From assembly GCF_002631205.1 (NCBI RefSeq), contig NZ_PDLO01000001.1, positions 496,001 through 560,000 of the forward strand: a DNA stretch of 64,000 bases. Reading direction: 5' to 3'. Origin of the DNA: Neolewinella marina. GTDB lineage: Bacteria > Bacteroidota > Bacteroidia > Chitinophagales > Saprospiraceae. The notes under the pieces were generated by a model. The model was given only the letters and a program-made list of their open reading frames with translations, had not been told where the DNA came from and did no database searches. Of the stretch, positions 16,457 through 24,349 are shown in pieces. A program made the translations under genes and the position numbers. Position 1 is the stretch's first letter, and every line of letters begins with the position of its first letter.

Positions 16457-17938
16457 ATGGCCACCGCCCCTTCCTACTCCGACCTGCTCCACGCCCTGAC
16501 GCTTGGCACGGCGCGCCGCCCGGTGGACCCCGCCTGGATGGAATGGCTGGATGAGCGCGGGGCCATCGACCCCGTCGCCGACGCTCCCGAGCAATTGCTG
16601 GCCAGTTGGGCCCTGATCGAACGGCTGCACCGGTTGCGCGAACGCCCCGTCAGCCCCGCTGCTCCCGACGCCGTTGATCGGGCACCCGCCGAAACCCTTT
16701 CGCCACCATCACCCCGCCTGGCCCGCGGGCTGCAACTCATGCTGGAAGGCCCCTATACTTCCCTTCTTGAGGAGGGCATGGAATTGCTGTTGTCGAGCGG
16801 CAGTTACCTCCCCCACAGTCTCCTGCCGGCCCTGCTCCCGCGCGCCGCCGCCTTGCTGGACGAGGATCCCGCCCGGGCCTCCCGCTGGATGCGGGCTACC
16901 GGCCACCGGGGGCCCTGGCTGGCGCGGCAGCATCCGGACTGGGCACCGCTGGGCCCGGACTACGATTACGCCGCGGCCTGGCGCCGGGAGGAACAGCCGG
17001 GCAAGCGGGCTACCCTGCTGGCCCGCTGGCGGTACGCCGAACCCGCCGCGGCCCGGGCCGCCCTGGCCAGGCAGTGGGACGCGCTGAGCCCCCGCAACCA
17101 GGAGGTATTGCTGGAGGGGCTAGTCGTGGGCCTATCCCCGGACGATCACGCCTGGCTGCGGGAAGCCCTCGCTCCCAAGCGCAAAGGCGTAAGGCGAAGC
17201 CTGTCCCGCCTGCTGCTCCTCGCCGGGGAACCCACAGCTATCGAGGACTTCCGCCAAATCGCCCGCCATACGTGGCAGACGGGTGCTTTGGACCACGACC
17301 TCCAAGAGACCCTGAAAGCGCACGGCGGGGTAAAAGCCCCCCAGACCCTGCGGCAGCGCCTGCTGGAGATCCTGCCCCTTGGTGAATGGGCCACGGTGTC
17401 CGGACAGCCATTACCGGACTTCTGGCGAGGATTGACTACCCTGGAGCTGCGGGATGCCGGGCGGGCGGTCCGCGACTTTGATGATTCGGATACCCGCTTG
17501 ACCTTCCTCCGCTACCTGTTGCTGGAGGAGCCCGGCCAGTTCCCCCGCGACCTGGCCACGGACTTGATCCGGCGGATTTCCCGCGATGAATTCGATGCCC
17601 TCTACGACACCGTGCTTACCCAGCGGAGTGATGCCCTGCGGTTGCGGGGGCTGCCGAGGTTCCTGGCGCTGCAGCGGCGGACCAGCTGGAATGAACGGCT
17701 CAGTAAGGCCATGATTCGTAAGCTGGTCGACGACCTCCACAGCCGCCAGCTGGACTACGCCACCCAACGCGACCTGGGACTGCACTGGCAGTCGGCCATC
17801 CCCCTGCTCGACCCCCAGCTCTTCCCCTGGCTGCGGCAGCAGCTCCACACCACGGCGGAACGCCCGGACGCCTTCGGCAAGCTGGCTGCCGAACTCCTGC
17901 AAACCACCTCCCTGCGGCGGCAGCTGCGCCAGCCCTGA
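16457..17938 (+). CDS. DUF5691 domain-containing protein
   Basis: 493 residues, soluble, built mostly of helices with many Leu/Arg/Ala repeats, resembling HEAT-type repeats. Family features include the N-terminal LLHALTLGTARRP, a W-R-A-T-G-H-R-G-P-W motif near residue 150, and the repeated SPRNQEVLLEGL/SPDDHAWLREAL/RRSLSRLLLLAGEP segments. In other bacteria DUF5691 genes usually neighbour SWIM zinc-finger, MoxR ATPase and VWA-domain genes. Here none of these is adjacent, only TrhO downstream (21 bases after the stop). Function unknown. Confidence 0.75.
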   Translation: MATAPSYSDLLHALTLGTARRPVDPAWMEWLDERGAIDPVADAPEQLLASWALIERLHRLRERPVSPAAPDAVDRAPAETLSPPSPRLARGLQLMLEGPYTSLLEEGMELLLSSGSYLPHSLLPALLPRAAALLDEDPARASRWMRATGHRGPWLARQHPDWAPLGPDYDYAAAWRREEQPGKRATLLARWRYAEPAAARAALARQWDALSPRNQEVLLEGLVVGLSPDDHAWLREALAPKRKGVRRSLSRLLLLAGEPTAIEDFRQIARHTWQTGALDHDLQETLKAHGGVKAPQTLRQRLLEILPLGEWATVSGQPLPDFWRGLTTLELRDAGRAVRDFDDSDTRLTFLRYLLLEEPGQFPRDLATDLIRRISRDEFDALYDTVLTQRSDALRLRGLPRFLALQRRTSWNERLSKAMIRKLVDDLHSRQLDYATQRDLGLHWQSAIPLLDPQLFPWLRQQLHTTAERPDAFGKLAAELLQTTSLRRQLRQP

Positions 17939-17942
17939 GCCG

Positions 17943-17950
17943 TATATTTG
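17943..17950 (+). promoter_or_regulatory. -7 element TATATTTG for trhO
   Basis: A full match to TAnnTTTG, nine bases before the ATG at 17960 and directly after the DUF5691 stop. A TTG inside it opens a longer frame, but that start would lie in the promoter itself. Confidence 0.55.
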
Positions 17951-17959
17951 CGGCCGCTT

Positions 17960-19018
17960 ATGGACCGTAAACCACACGAACTCCGCAATTTGCTGCCCCG
18001 GGAGGTACTGCAGGCCCGCCTCGACGCTGAAACGGCGCCCCGCACCACCCTGTCGTTCTACCGCTACGCCCACATCGAAGACCCCCAGGCCTTCCGCGAC
18101 GAATGCTACGCCCGCTGGGAGCCTCTGGGCGTACTGGGACGCATCTACGTAGCCACCGAAGGCATCAACGGCCAACTCTCCGTCCCCACCCCCAACCTCA
18201 AGGCCTTCCGCGAGGCCCTCTACAGCGTGCCCTTTCTGGAAGGTACCCGCCTCAACATCGCCATCGAGGCCGAGGCGCGGTCCTTCCTCAAGCTCATCAT
18301 CAAAGTGCGGCCGAAGATCGTCGCCGACGGCCTGAACGACGCAACCTTCGACGTCACCAAGCGGGGTCGCCACCTGAACGCCCGGGAGGTGAACGAACTG
18401 CTGGCGAAGGAAGATACCATCGTCGTCGACATGCGGAATCACTACGAAAGCGAGGTCGGTTACTTTGAGGGCGCCATCCGCCCGGCGGTCACCAATTTCC
18501 GCGACATCCTCCCTGTGGTAGAGGAGATGCTGGAAGACCAGAAGGACAAGGAGATCGTGATGTACTGTACCGGCGGCATCCGCTGCGAAAAGGCCAGCGC
18601 CTACTACCTCCACCGGGGCTTCGAGCGGGTGAGCATGGTGGACGGCGGCATCATCGAATACGCCCGGCAGTGCGAGGCCCAGGGATTGGAAAAGAAGTAC
18701 CTCGGCAAGAACTTCGTCTTCGACGAGCGGCTGGGCGAGCGGATCACCGAGGATGTTGTCAGCCGCTGCCACCAGTGCGGTAGGCCCAGCGACCGCCAAC
18801 TCGACTGCGCCAATACCTCCTGCCACATCCTCTTCATCCAGTGCGAGGATTGCGCGGACGCCCACGAGGATTGCTGCTCGGAGGAATGCCGGGATTTCAA
18901 TCGACTGCCGGAAGACGAGCGGGCCCGACTGGCCCCGGGACGGACCTTCAACGGACAGCGTTTTGGCAAGGCAATGCCGCCCCGCAGCGAACCAGAAAGC
19001 GGAGCGGGCATTCAGTAG
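17960..19018 (+). CDS. trhO: tRNA uridine(34) hydroxylase, rhodanese-like
   Basis: Oxygen-dependent hydroxylation of uridine 34 in tRNA, giving 5-hydroxyuridine (formerly YceA). 352 residues from ATG 17960. The N-terminal acylphosphatase-like domain (FYRYAHIEDPQAFR; GRIYVATEGINGQLS) is followed by a rhodanese domain. That domain carries VVDMRNHYESEVGYFEGA and the active-site loop CTGGIRCEKAS, where C203 would be the catalytic Cys. A C-terminal Cys-rich segment (RCHQCGRPSDRQ; CEDCADAHEDCCSEEC) looks like a zinc site. The next gene begins two bases after the stop. Confidence 0.93.
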   Translation: MDRKPHELRNLLPREVLQARLDAETAPRTTLSFYRYAHIEDPQAFRDECYARWEPLGVLGRIYVATEGINGQLSVPTPNLKAFREALYSVPFLEGTRLNIAIEAEARSFLKLIIKVRPKIVADGLNDATFDVTKRGRHLNAREVNELLAKEDTIVVDMRNHYESEVGYFEGAIRPAVTNFRDILPVVEEMLEDQKDKEIVMYCTGGIRCEKASAYYLHRGFERVSMVDGGIIEYARQCEAQGLEKKYLGKNFVFDERLGERITEDVVSRCHQCGRPSDRQLDCANTSCHILFIQCEDCADAHEDCCSEECRDFNRLPEDERARLAPGRTFNGQRFGKAMPPRSEPESGAGIQ

Positions 19019-19020
19019 TC

Positions 19021-19890
19021 ATGACACTCAAGATTTCCCTGCGGTCGCTGACCGTGACTACCCTTCTGCTCTTTCTTTTTTCCTCCTGTGTACCCTTTCG
19101 GGACGGCGGCTCTGCCGACGCCCCCCTGACGGTGATGTCGTACAACGTACGCTACGACTCCCCCGACGACGGCCGCAACCGCTGGGAGAACCGCCGCGAT
19201 ATGCTCGTGAACCAGGTGCTCTTCCACCACCCCCATGTCATGGGTACCCAGGAAGTGTTGCCCAACCAGTTGCGTTACCTGCGCCGGCAACTCGACGACT
19301 ACGAGTACGTTGGTGAGGGCCGCGATGGGGGCAACGAGGGAGAACACTCCGCCCTGTTCTACGACAAACGCAAATTGCGGGTGGAGGACAGCGGCACCTT
19401 CTGGCTTTCGCCTACCTCGGGCCGGGTTTCCACCGGCTGGGATGCCGCCCTGCCGCGCATCGTCACCTGGGCGCGGTTCCGGCGGCTCGATACGCGGGAG
19501 TCGTTCATGGCCTTCAATACCCACTTCGACCACGTGGGTGAAACGGCGCGGATCGAGAGCGCCCGCTTACTGGTGAACATGATCAGTCAGCTGAACCGCG
19601 ACCGCCTACCCGTGGTGGTGACCGGCGACCTTAACCTCACCCCCGATACGGAGGCCATCGCCGTACTGACCGACTACCTGGAGGATGCCTACGCCGAAGC
19701 CCCAGTACGCCTGGGACCCGAGGGGACCTTTACCGGATTCGATTACGATGCTCCGGCCAACCGGCGGATCGATTACATCATGGTTTCCTCCGGTGTGGAG
19801 GTGCTGCGCTTTGCCACCCTGACCGATGCGGTGGACCGTCGCTTCCCCTCCGATCACTTTCCGGTGGTGGCCGACTTGGTACTTCCCTAG
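19021..19890 (+). CDS. Endonuclease/exonuclease/phosphatase-family lipoprotein
   Basis: A secreted phosphohydrolase of the EEP (DNase I-like) superfamily, 289 residues. The N terminus MTLKISLRSLTVTTLLLFLFSSC is a lipoprotein signal with Cys23. Metal and catalytic residues are in SYNVRYDS, GTQEVLP, NTHFDHVGETAR, VTGDLNLTPD and PSDHFPVVADL. Such exported enzymes cleave phosphate esters of nucleotides, lipids or sugars. The substrate cannot be read from the sequence. It starts two bases after trhO. Its TAG shares bases with the eboF stop in a CTAG overlap. Confidence 0.87.
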   Translation: MTLKISLRSLTVTTLLLFLFSSCVPFRDGGSADAPLTVMSYNVRYDSPDDGRNRWENRRDMLVNQVLFHHPHVMGTQEVLPNQLRYLRRQLDDYEYVGEGRDGGNEGEHSALFYDKRKLRVEDSGTFWLSPTSGRVSTGWDAALPRIVTWARFRRLDTRESFMAFNTHFDHVGETARIESARLLVNMISQLNRDRLPVVVTGDLNLTPDTEAIAVLTDYLEDAYAEAPVRLGPEGTFTGFDYDAPANRRIDYIMVSSGVEVLRFATLTDAVDRRFPSDHFPVVADLVLP

Positions 19891-21251
19891 TCGAACGTCT
19901 GCTTCAGCAACCAGTCAAACACCTCCGGGGCATTCAGTTTGTCCGGCGTAGGCTGCCGGCTGATGAAGACGGGCAGTTCACCATCCGCGGCACCCAGTCG
20001 GCCGTGGGAGCCCTTGACCATTTCCGGTCGCAGGGGCACCACGTCCATCAGGGTACGGAAGCCTAGTTTCTTGCCGATCACCTTCAGGCCGATCCGCGGG
20101 ATCATCAGCTTCTTGTCCGGATCCAGGAACATCTCCACGGGGTCGTAGCCCGGCTTCTTGTGAATGTCCACCGTACGGGCGTAGTCCGGCGCGCGATCGT
20201 CGTCCAGCCAGTAGTAGTAGGTAAACCAGCTGCGCTCATCGGCCACGGCCACCAGTTCACCGGCCCGGGGGTGGTTGATCCGGTACTCCCGCTTGCCGGC
20301 TTCGTCCAGCAACAGTTCGATGCCGGGTTCGTCCTTGAGCAGGTCGCGGACGAGGGGGATGTCGGCCGAGTCCTGGATGTAAATGTGGGCGATCTGGTGG
20401 TCGCAGAGGGCCACGGCGCGGCAGGTGCCCACATCGAGCAGTTCGGTACCGCGTTCCTCGCGGACGCTGATGAGGCCCGCCTTGCGCAGGATCCGGTTGA
20501 TGGCTACGGAGCGGTCGACGTTGGTGATGCCGTACTCCGAAAGCACGCATACCTCTACGCCATTGGCTTCGTAGTAGTTGATCAGTTTTTCCACCACGCC
20601 GTCGATTTCCCGCAGGTCCTGCCGCACCGAGGGGTGGTCGGTGCCGTGCCGCTGGAGGTTGTAGTCGAGGTGGGGCAGGTAGACCAGGTTCATCGTGGGC
20701 CGGTGCCACTCGTGCACCAGGCGGGCCGCGTCGGCGATCCACTGGCTGCTGACGATGTTGGTTCGGGGGCCCCAGAACGAGAACAGCGGGAAGGTTCCCA
20801 GCTCCTGCGTCAGCCGGTGGCGCAGTTCCATAGGATAGCTGTAGCAGTCGGGGAACTTGCGGCCGTCGGCCAGGTACTGGGGCCGCGGGGTGACGGTGTA
20901 GTCCACCGAGCTGTACATCGCGTACCACCAGCAGATGTTGGCAATGGTGAAATTTGGGTCGCGCTCCCGGGCTACCTCCCAGATCTTCGGGGATTCCACC
21001 AGGTGATTGGACTGCCGCCAGAGTTTCAGCTCCATCTCGTCGCGGAATAGCCAGCCGTTGGCCACGATGCCATGGTCCTGGGGGTATTTGCCGGTCAGGT
21101 AGCTGGTCTGGGCCGTGGTGGTGACGGCCGGCAGGGCCGGTTCCACGGCGGCGACCCGGCGGTTGGCGGACCAGCGCGACAGGAAGGGCGTATCGGGGCC
21201 GATGAGGTCGGCGGTGAGGCCTACGATATTGAGGATGGCGGTGGGGCGCAT
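19887..21251 (-). CDS. eboF: EboF: alkaline-phosphatase-superfamily phosphodiesterase of the ebo cluster
   Basis: 454 residues of the type I phosphodiesterase/nucleotide pyrophosphatase family, without a signal peptide. The nucleophile region PAVTTTAQTSYLTGKYPQDHG (residues 41-60) carries the Thr expected to attack phosphate. Metal ligands follow in LPHLDYNLQRHG, SEYGIT and GSHGRLGA. Last gene of the minus-strand ebo operon, six bases after eboE. In ebo clusters EboF is the phosphatase-like member. Its substrate is unknown, presumably a phosphorylated or nucleotide-activated precursor handled by EboC and EboE. The stop codon overlaps the convergent EEP gene by four bases. Confidence 0.88.
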   Translation of the reverse strand: MRPTAILNIVGLTADLIGPDTPFLSRWSANRRVAAVEPALPAVTTTAQTSYLTGKYPQDHGIVANGWLFRDEMELKLWRQSNHLVESPKIWEVARERDPNFTIANICWWYAMYSSVDYTVTPRPQYLADGRKFPDCYSYPMELRHRLTQELGTFPLFSFWGPRTNIVSSQWIADAARLVHEWHRPTMNLVYLPHLDYNLQRHGTDHPSVRQDLREIDGVVEKLINYYEANGVEVCVLSEYGITNVDRSVAINRILRKAGLISVREERGTELLDVGTCRAVALCDHQIAHIYIQDSADIPLVRDLLKDEPGIELLLDEAGKREYRINHPRAGELVAVADERSWFTYYYWLDDDRAPDYARTVDIHKKPGYDPVEMFLDPDKKLMIPRIGLKVIGKKLGFRTLMDVVPLRPEMVKGSHGRLGAADGELPVFISRQPTPDKLNAPEVFDWLLKQTFD

Positions 21252-21257
21252 GGGAGC

Positions 21258-22424
21258 TTATTCTTGAAGTTGGCGGCGAACCCAGTCGAGTTCCCGGTGG
21301 ATGGAGTCGGTCAGGCTCAGCCTTTGGTGATCGGGCAGTACGTCCCAGGTATAGGTTTCCACCTCGAGGTGGCGGGTATAGGGGGCGGCCTTCCACAACC
21401 GCAACGTTTCGCGGATGGCGTCGTTCGTCGACTGCAGTACGCCGTAGCTGTCGGCGTAGATCGGCACGTGGAAGTGGGTACGCAGTTCCCGGTAGTCGGG
21501 GTCGTGGAGGGCCGCGAGGGCCGGCGCCAGGTCGGGGAAGCGGTCAATACTCCTGTCTTTCCGCCGCAGCGCCACCTGGTGGAGGTAGACCGGCTCGTCG
21601 TAGGGCTGCAGGCTGTCGTGCACCCGCTGGCGGTCGGTGGTCAGGTCGGCCTTGAGGGCGGCGCTGATCTGCAGCCTTCCGATCCGGATACCTTCTTCTG
21701 CAAGGGCCTTGAGGGCGCTAGCCTGGTCCTCGTAGGCCACCGCGAAGTGGCAAACGTCGTAGCAGATGGCCAGGTGTTCCCGTACCGCGGCTTCCCGTTC
21801 CCCGCGGGCCAGACGGCGGTAGAACTGGATGAATTCGGTACTGTTTTCCAGAAGGCCGTCGGGTTCGGGCTCCACGTCCAGGTGGAGGACCTTCCCCGTG
21901 CGCCGGCGAATTCCGTCGAGGTGGTCGATTACTTCCAGGATGTGGGCCTCCATTTGGGCGTACCCCGGCACCTGCGCGCCGCCGCCCCCGGCTTCCGGAT
22001 GCCAGGGCTTGTAGGAAAGGGGGGAGGTCGAAACGCCGCCGTCCATGCCCTCGGGCAGCAGCTCGGCCAGGATGTCGAAGAGCAGCTTGGTGTACACCAC
22101 TCTTTCACGGGTGCTCCAATCGGGAGCGTGCACCTGGTCCTTCACCACCTCAGCGTGGAAGCCTCCGTAGGGAAATCCGTTCATCGTGAAGACGTAGCAG
22201 TCGTGCTCCCGCAGCCATTCCTTGAAGGCCATCAGTCGGGGGGCCTCCGCCAGTTCGCTGGCCGCCCGACCGGAGAGCCGCAGTCCGATGCCGAAGGGAC
22301 GGTCGGGGCTCGAAAGTTGCTTTACCGCCAGCACGTGGCGCAGGCTTTCACGGACTTCGGCCCAGCTTTCGCCGGGGTGGATGTTGGTGCAGTAAGTGAG
22401 GTGTTGGTGGGGAAAGATTTCCAT
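21258..22424 (-). CDS. eboE: EboE: TIM-barrel metabolite-traffic protein of the ebo cluster
   Basis: 388 residues, cytoplasmic, resembling the xylose-isomerase-like TIM-barrel fold. It begins with the family opening YCTNIHPGESWAEV. Likely metal/substrate residues are in LDVEPEPDGLL, CYDVCHFAVAYED, QISAALKA and HFHVPIYAD. The start is ATG 22424. The 49-base gap to eboC is where eboD would sit in the six-gene operon. That gap holds a near-copy of the dispersed 17-mer. Family members are needed in some cyanobacteria to move a secondary metabolite to the periplasm. The reaction is unknown. Confidence 0.88.
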   Translation of the reverse strand: MEIFPHQHLTYCTNIHPGESWAEVRESLRHVLAVKQLSSPDRPFGIGLRLSGRAASELAEAPRLMAFKEWLREHDCYVFTMNGFPYGGFHAEVVKDQVHAPDWSTRERVVYTKLLFDILAELLPEGMDGGVSTSPLSYKPWHPEAGGGGAQVPGYAQMEAHILEVIDHLDGIRRRTGKVLHLDVEPEPDGLLENSTEFIQFYRRLARGEREAAVREHLAICYDVCHFAVAYEDQASALKALAEEGIRIGRLQISAALKADLTTDRQRVHDSLQPYDEPVYLHQVALRRKDRSIDRFPDLAPALAALHDPDYRELRTHFHVPIYADSYGVLQSTNDAIRETLRLWKAAPYTRHLEVETYTWDVLPDHQRLSLTDSIHRELDWVRRQLQE

Positions 22425-22427
22425 AGG

Positions 22428-22444
22428 GGCGCGGACGCGGGTGC
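22428..22444 (-). repeat. Dispersed 17-mer, variant copy in the eboC-eboE gap
   Basis: Reads GCACCCGCGTCCGCGCC on the minus strand, one mismatch from the exact word at 12907, 42711 and 57696. It occupies a third of the 49-base gap between eboC and eboE. Confidence 0.5.
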
Positions 22445-22473
22445 AGGGTTTGTTGGAAGGCCGGTAGCGGCGA

Positions 22474-23349
22474 TCAGGTCACCGCGAAGTAGCGGGCCAA
22501 ACCGAAAGACACCGGCAGCAGGGCCAGCACGGCCAGGCCGGCGGGCCAGCCCATGAAACCGGCGGCCAGACAGGCATTGAGCGGAATCAGGGAAATGACG
22601 CCGGTTTTGACGGCTTTCTTGATCAGCGGGGGCTGGTTGTCACGGATTGCGGCCACCTTGGCCCTCAGGTTCATGCCGAACCACAGCAGGAAAAAGGGGA
22701 GCGCCGGCCAGAGCTCGGAGACCGTCCACCGCGGCAACAGCAGCAGGGCCAGGGCCACGGTAGCGTCCAATCCGAGGGCCAGCTGAATGGAGGCCCGGTT
22801 CCGTCCGCCAACCTCCCCCCGGCTGGTGAGGGTGATGGCCGCGATGAAGACCACGGGAAGCAGGCCGATCCACCAGTAGGACATCAGCGCCATGCTGCTC
22901 AGGCTGACGCCTAGCAACAGGTTGCCGCCCCGGCACAGCCCCATCACGACGGGGCCGAACAGGGAGTGGTGCTTGGCCCAGCCGTTGTAGAGCAGGGTGA
23001 GCAGGGCCACGGCCAGGGCGATGCTGCCGCTGTCGCTGCTCACGAGGGCCGCCGCGGCTACGCCCCCCAGCAGGAGGAGTCCGCCCATCAGGATGGCGGA
23101 ACCCAGGGAAACCTGCCCACTCGGCAGGGCGCGTTCGGGCCGCTCTACACGGTCGAGGTCCAGGTCAAAGACGTCATTAAATACTACCCCACCCCCGTAC
23201 AGGCCCAGGGTAGCCAGGCAGAGCCAGGGCAGGTCGTCGCTCCAGCCCCCGGTGACCGCGGCGGCGAGGCTGGCTCCGGCGAGGATGTCGGCCACGGCGG
23301 TGACCAGGTTGGCGGGCCGCAGCAGGGTGAGATAGGGGCGCAGGGGCAC
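22474..23349 (-). CDS. eboC: EboC: UbiA-like prenyltransferase of the ebo cluster
   Basis: 291-residue polytopic membrane protein of the UbiA superfamily with about eight hydrophobic segments. The first Asp-rich motif NDVFDLDLDRVERPERALPSG (residues 58-78) binds the magnesium-prenyl diphosphate. The second Asp-rich motif is degenerate, as is usual in EboC: the matching stretch (GEVGGRNRASIQLALGLDA) has only one Asp. The start is GTG 23349, 13 bases after eboB. Predicted to transfer a prenyl group to a small molecule at the membrane. The acceptor is not known. Confidence 0.9.
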   Translation of the reverse strand: MPLRPYLTLLRPANLVTAVADILAGASLAAAVTGGWSDDLPWLCLATLGLYGGGVVFNDVFDLDLDRVERPERALPSGQVSLGSAILMGGLLLLGGVAAAALVSSDSGSIALAVALLTLLYNGWAKHHSLFGPVVMGLCRGGNLLLGVSLSSMALMSYWWIGLLPVVFIAAITLTSRGEVGGRNRASIQLALGLDATVALALLLLPRWTVSELWPALPFFLLWFGMNLRAKVAAIRDNQPPLIKKAVKTGVISLIPLNACLAAGFMGWPAGLAVLALLPVSFGLARYFAVT

Positions 23350-23362
23350 GGGAGCGGTTGGT

Positions 23363-24268
23363 TTAGTTTTCGATGATGTTGTCGCTGGAGGAGGTCGTCC
23401 GGCGGCCGTTGCGCAGTACGCTGTTGCCGCTGAACAGCTGGCTGCGGTCGATCTCGGGGGCGTCCAGCCAGTCGCTTTCCTTCATCTGTCCGCTCTGGGA
23501 GTAGGCCGTCAGGGCGTTCTGGTAGGTGACCTTGCGGACATCCTCCTCGGAGATACCGCGCTCGAGCATAAGGGCGGCGGTCTTGGGCACCGAAAGGGGA
23601 TCGGAGATGCCCCAGTCGGCCGAGCTGTCGACGATGATGCGCTCCGGGCCGTAGTGTTTCATGAGGTCGACCATCCTCTCGTTGCCCATCTTGGTGCCGG
23701 GATAGATGGTGAAGGCGGTCCAATAGCCGCGGTCGAGTACCTCCTGGGCAGTTTCCTCGTTGCAGTGGTCGATGATCACCTTGGTGGGGTCGCAGCCGTG
23801 CTCTTCCAGCACGTCCATGCTGCGGTAGGTGCCGTTCTTCTTGTCGCGGTGGGGGGTGTGGATCAGAATGGGCAGGTCGAGTTCCAGGGCCAGTTCAATT
23901 TGCTGGCGGAAGTACTTGTCCTCGGCGGCCGTCTGGTCGTCGTAGCCGATCTCCCCGATGGCGACCACTCCCTCCTTGGTGGCGTAGAGGGGCAGCAGGT
24001 CCATCACCTCCTCGGCGAGGGCTTCGTTGTTGGCCTCCTTGGAGTTGAGCCCGATCGTGCAGTAGTGGCGGATACCGAACTGGGAAGAGCGGAACCGCTC
24101 CCACCCCACCAGCGTGCTGAAGTAATCGCGGAAGGAGCCGGCGGCGGTGCGGGGCTGCCCGAGCCAGAAGGCGGGTTCGATCAGCGCCACGATGCCAGCG
24201 GCGCGCATGGCTTCGTAGTCGTCCGTCGTGCGGGAAACCATGTGTACGTGGGGGTCGATAAACTGCAT
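23363..24268 (-). CDS. eboB: EboB: TatD-family metal-dependent hydrolase of the ebo cluster
   Basis: 301 residues of a TatD-like TIM-barrel hydrolase. Metal sites: H7 and H9 in DPHVHM, Glu in AIGEIGYD, His in LIHTPHRD and IIDHCNEE, and Asp in IVDSSADWG. The last of these is the usual TatD C-terminal Asp. The C-terminal tail of about 50 residues (from TAYSQSGQ) is typical of EboB and not of TatD nucleases. It lies 81 bases after eboA and 13 before eboC. The substrate is unknown. A phosphoester or amide hydrolysis step in the ebo pathway is inferred. Confidence 0.88.
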   Translation of the reverse strand: MQFIDPHVHMVSRTTDDYEAMRAAGIVALIEPAFWLGQPRTAAGSFRDYFSTLVGWERFRSSQFGIRHYCTIGLNSKEANNEALAEEVMDLLPLYATKEGVVAIGEIGYDDQTAAEDKYFRQQIELALELDLPILIHTPHRDKKNGTYRSMDVLEEHGCDPTKVIIDHCNEETAQEVLDRGYWTAFTIYPGTKMGNERMVDLMKHYGPERIIVDSSADWGISDPLSVPKTAALMLERGISEEDVRKVTYQNALTAYSQSGQMKESDWLDAPEIDRSQLFSGNSVLRNGRRTTSSSDNIIEN

Positions 24269-24349
24269 AACTGCTGGGGATTTACTGGTTGGAGGACCGG
24301 ATACTGAAAACTGCTCGTCCCGGAAAGCGACGGCAAAATAGGGAATGCC

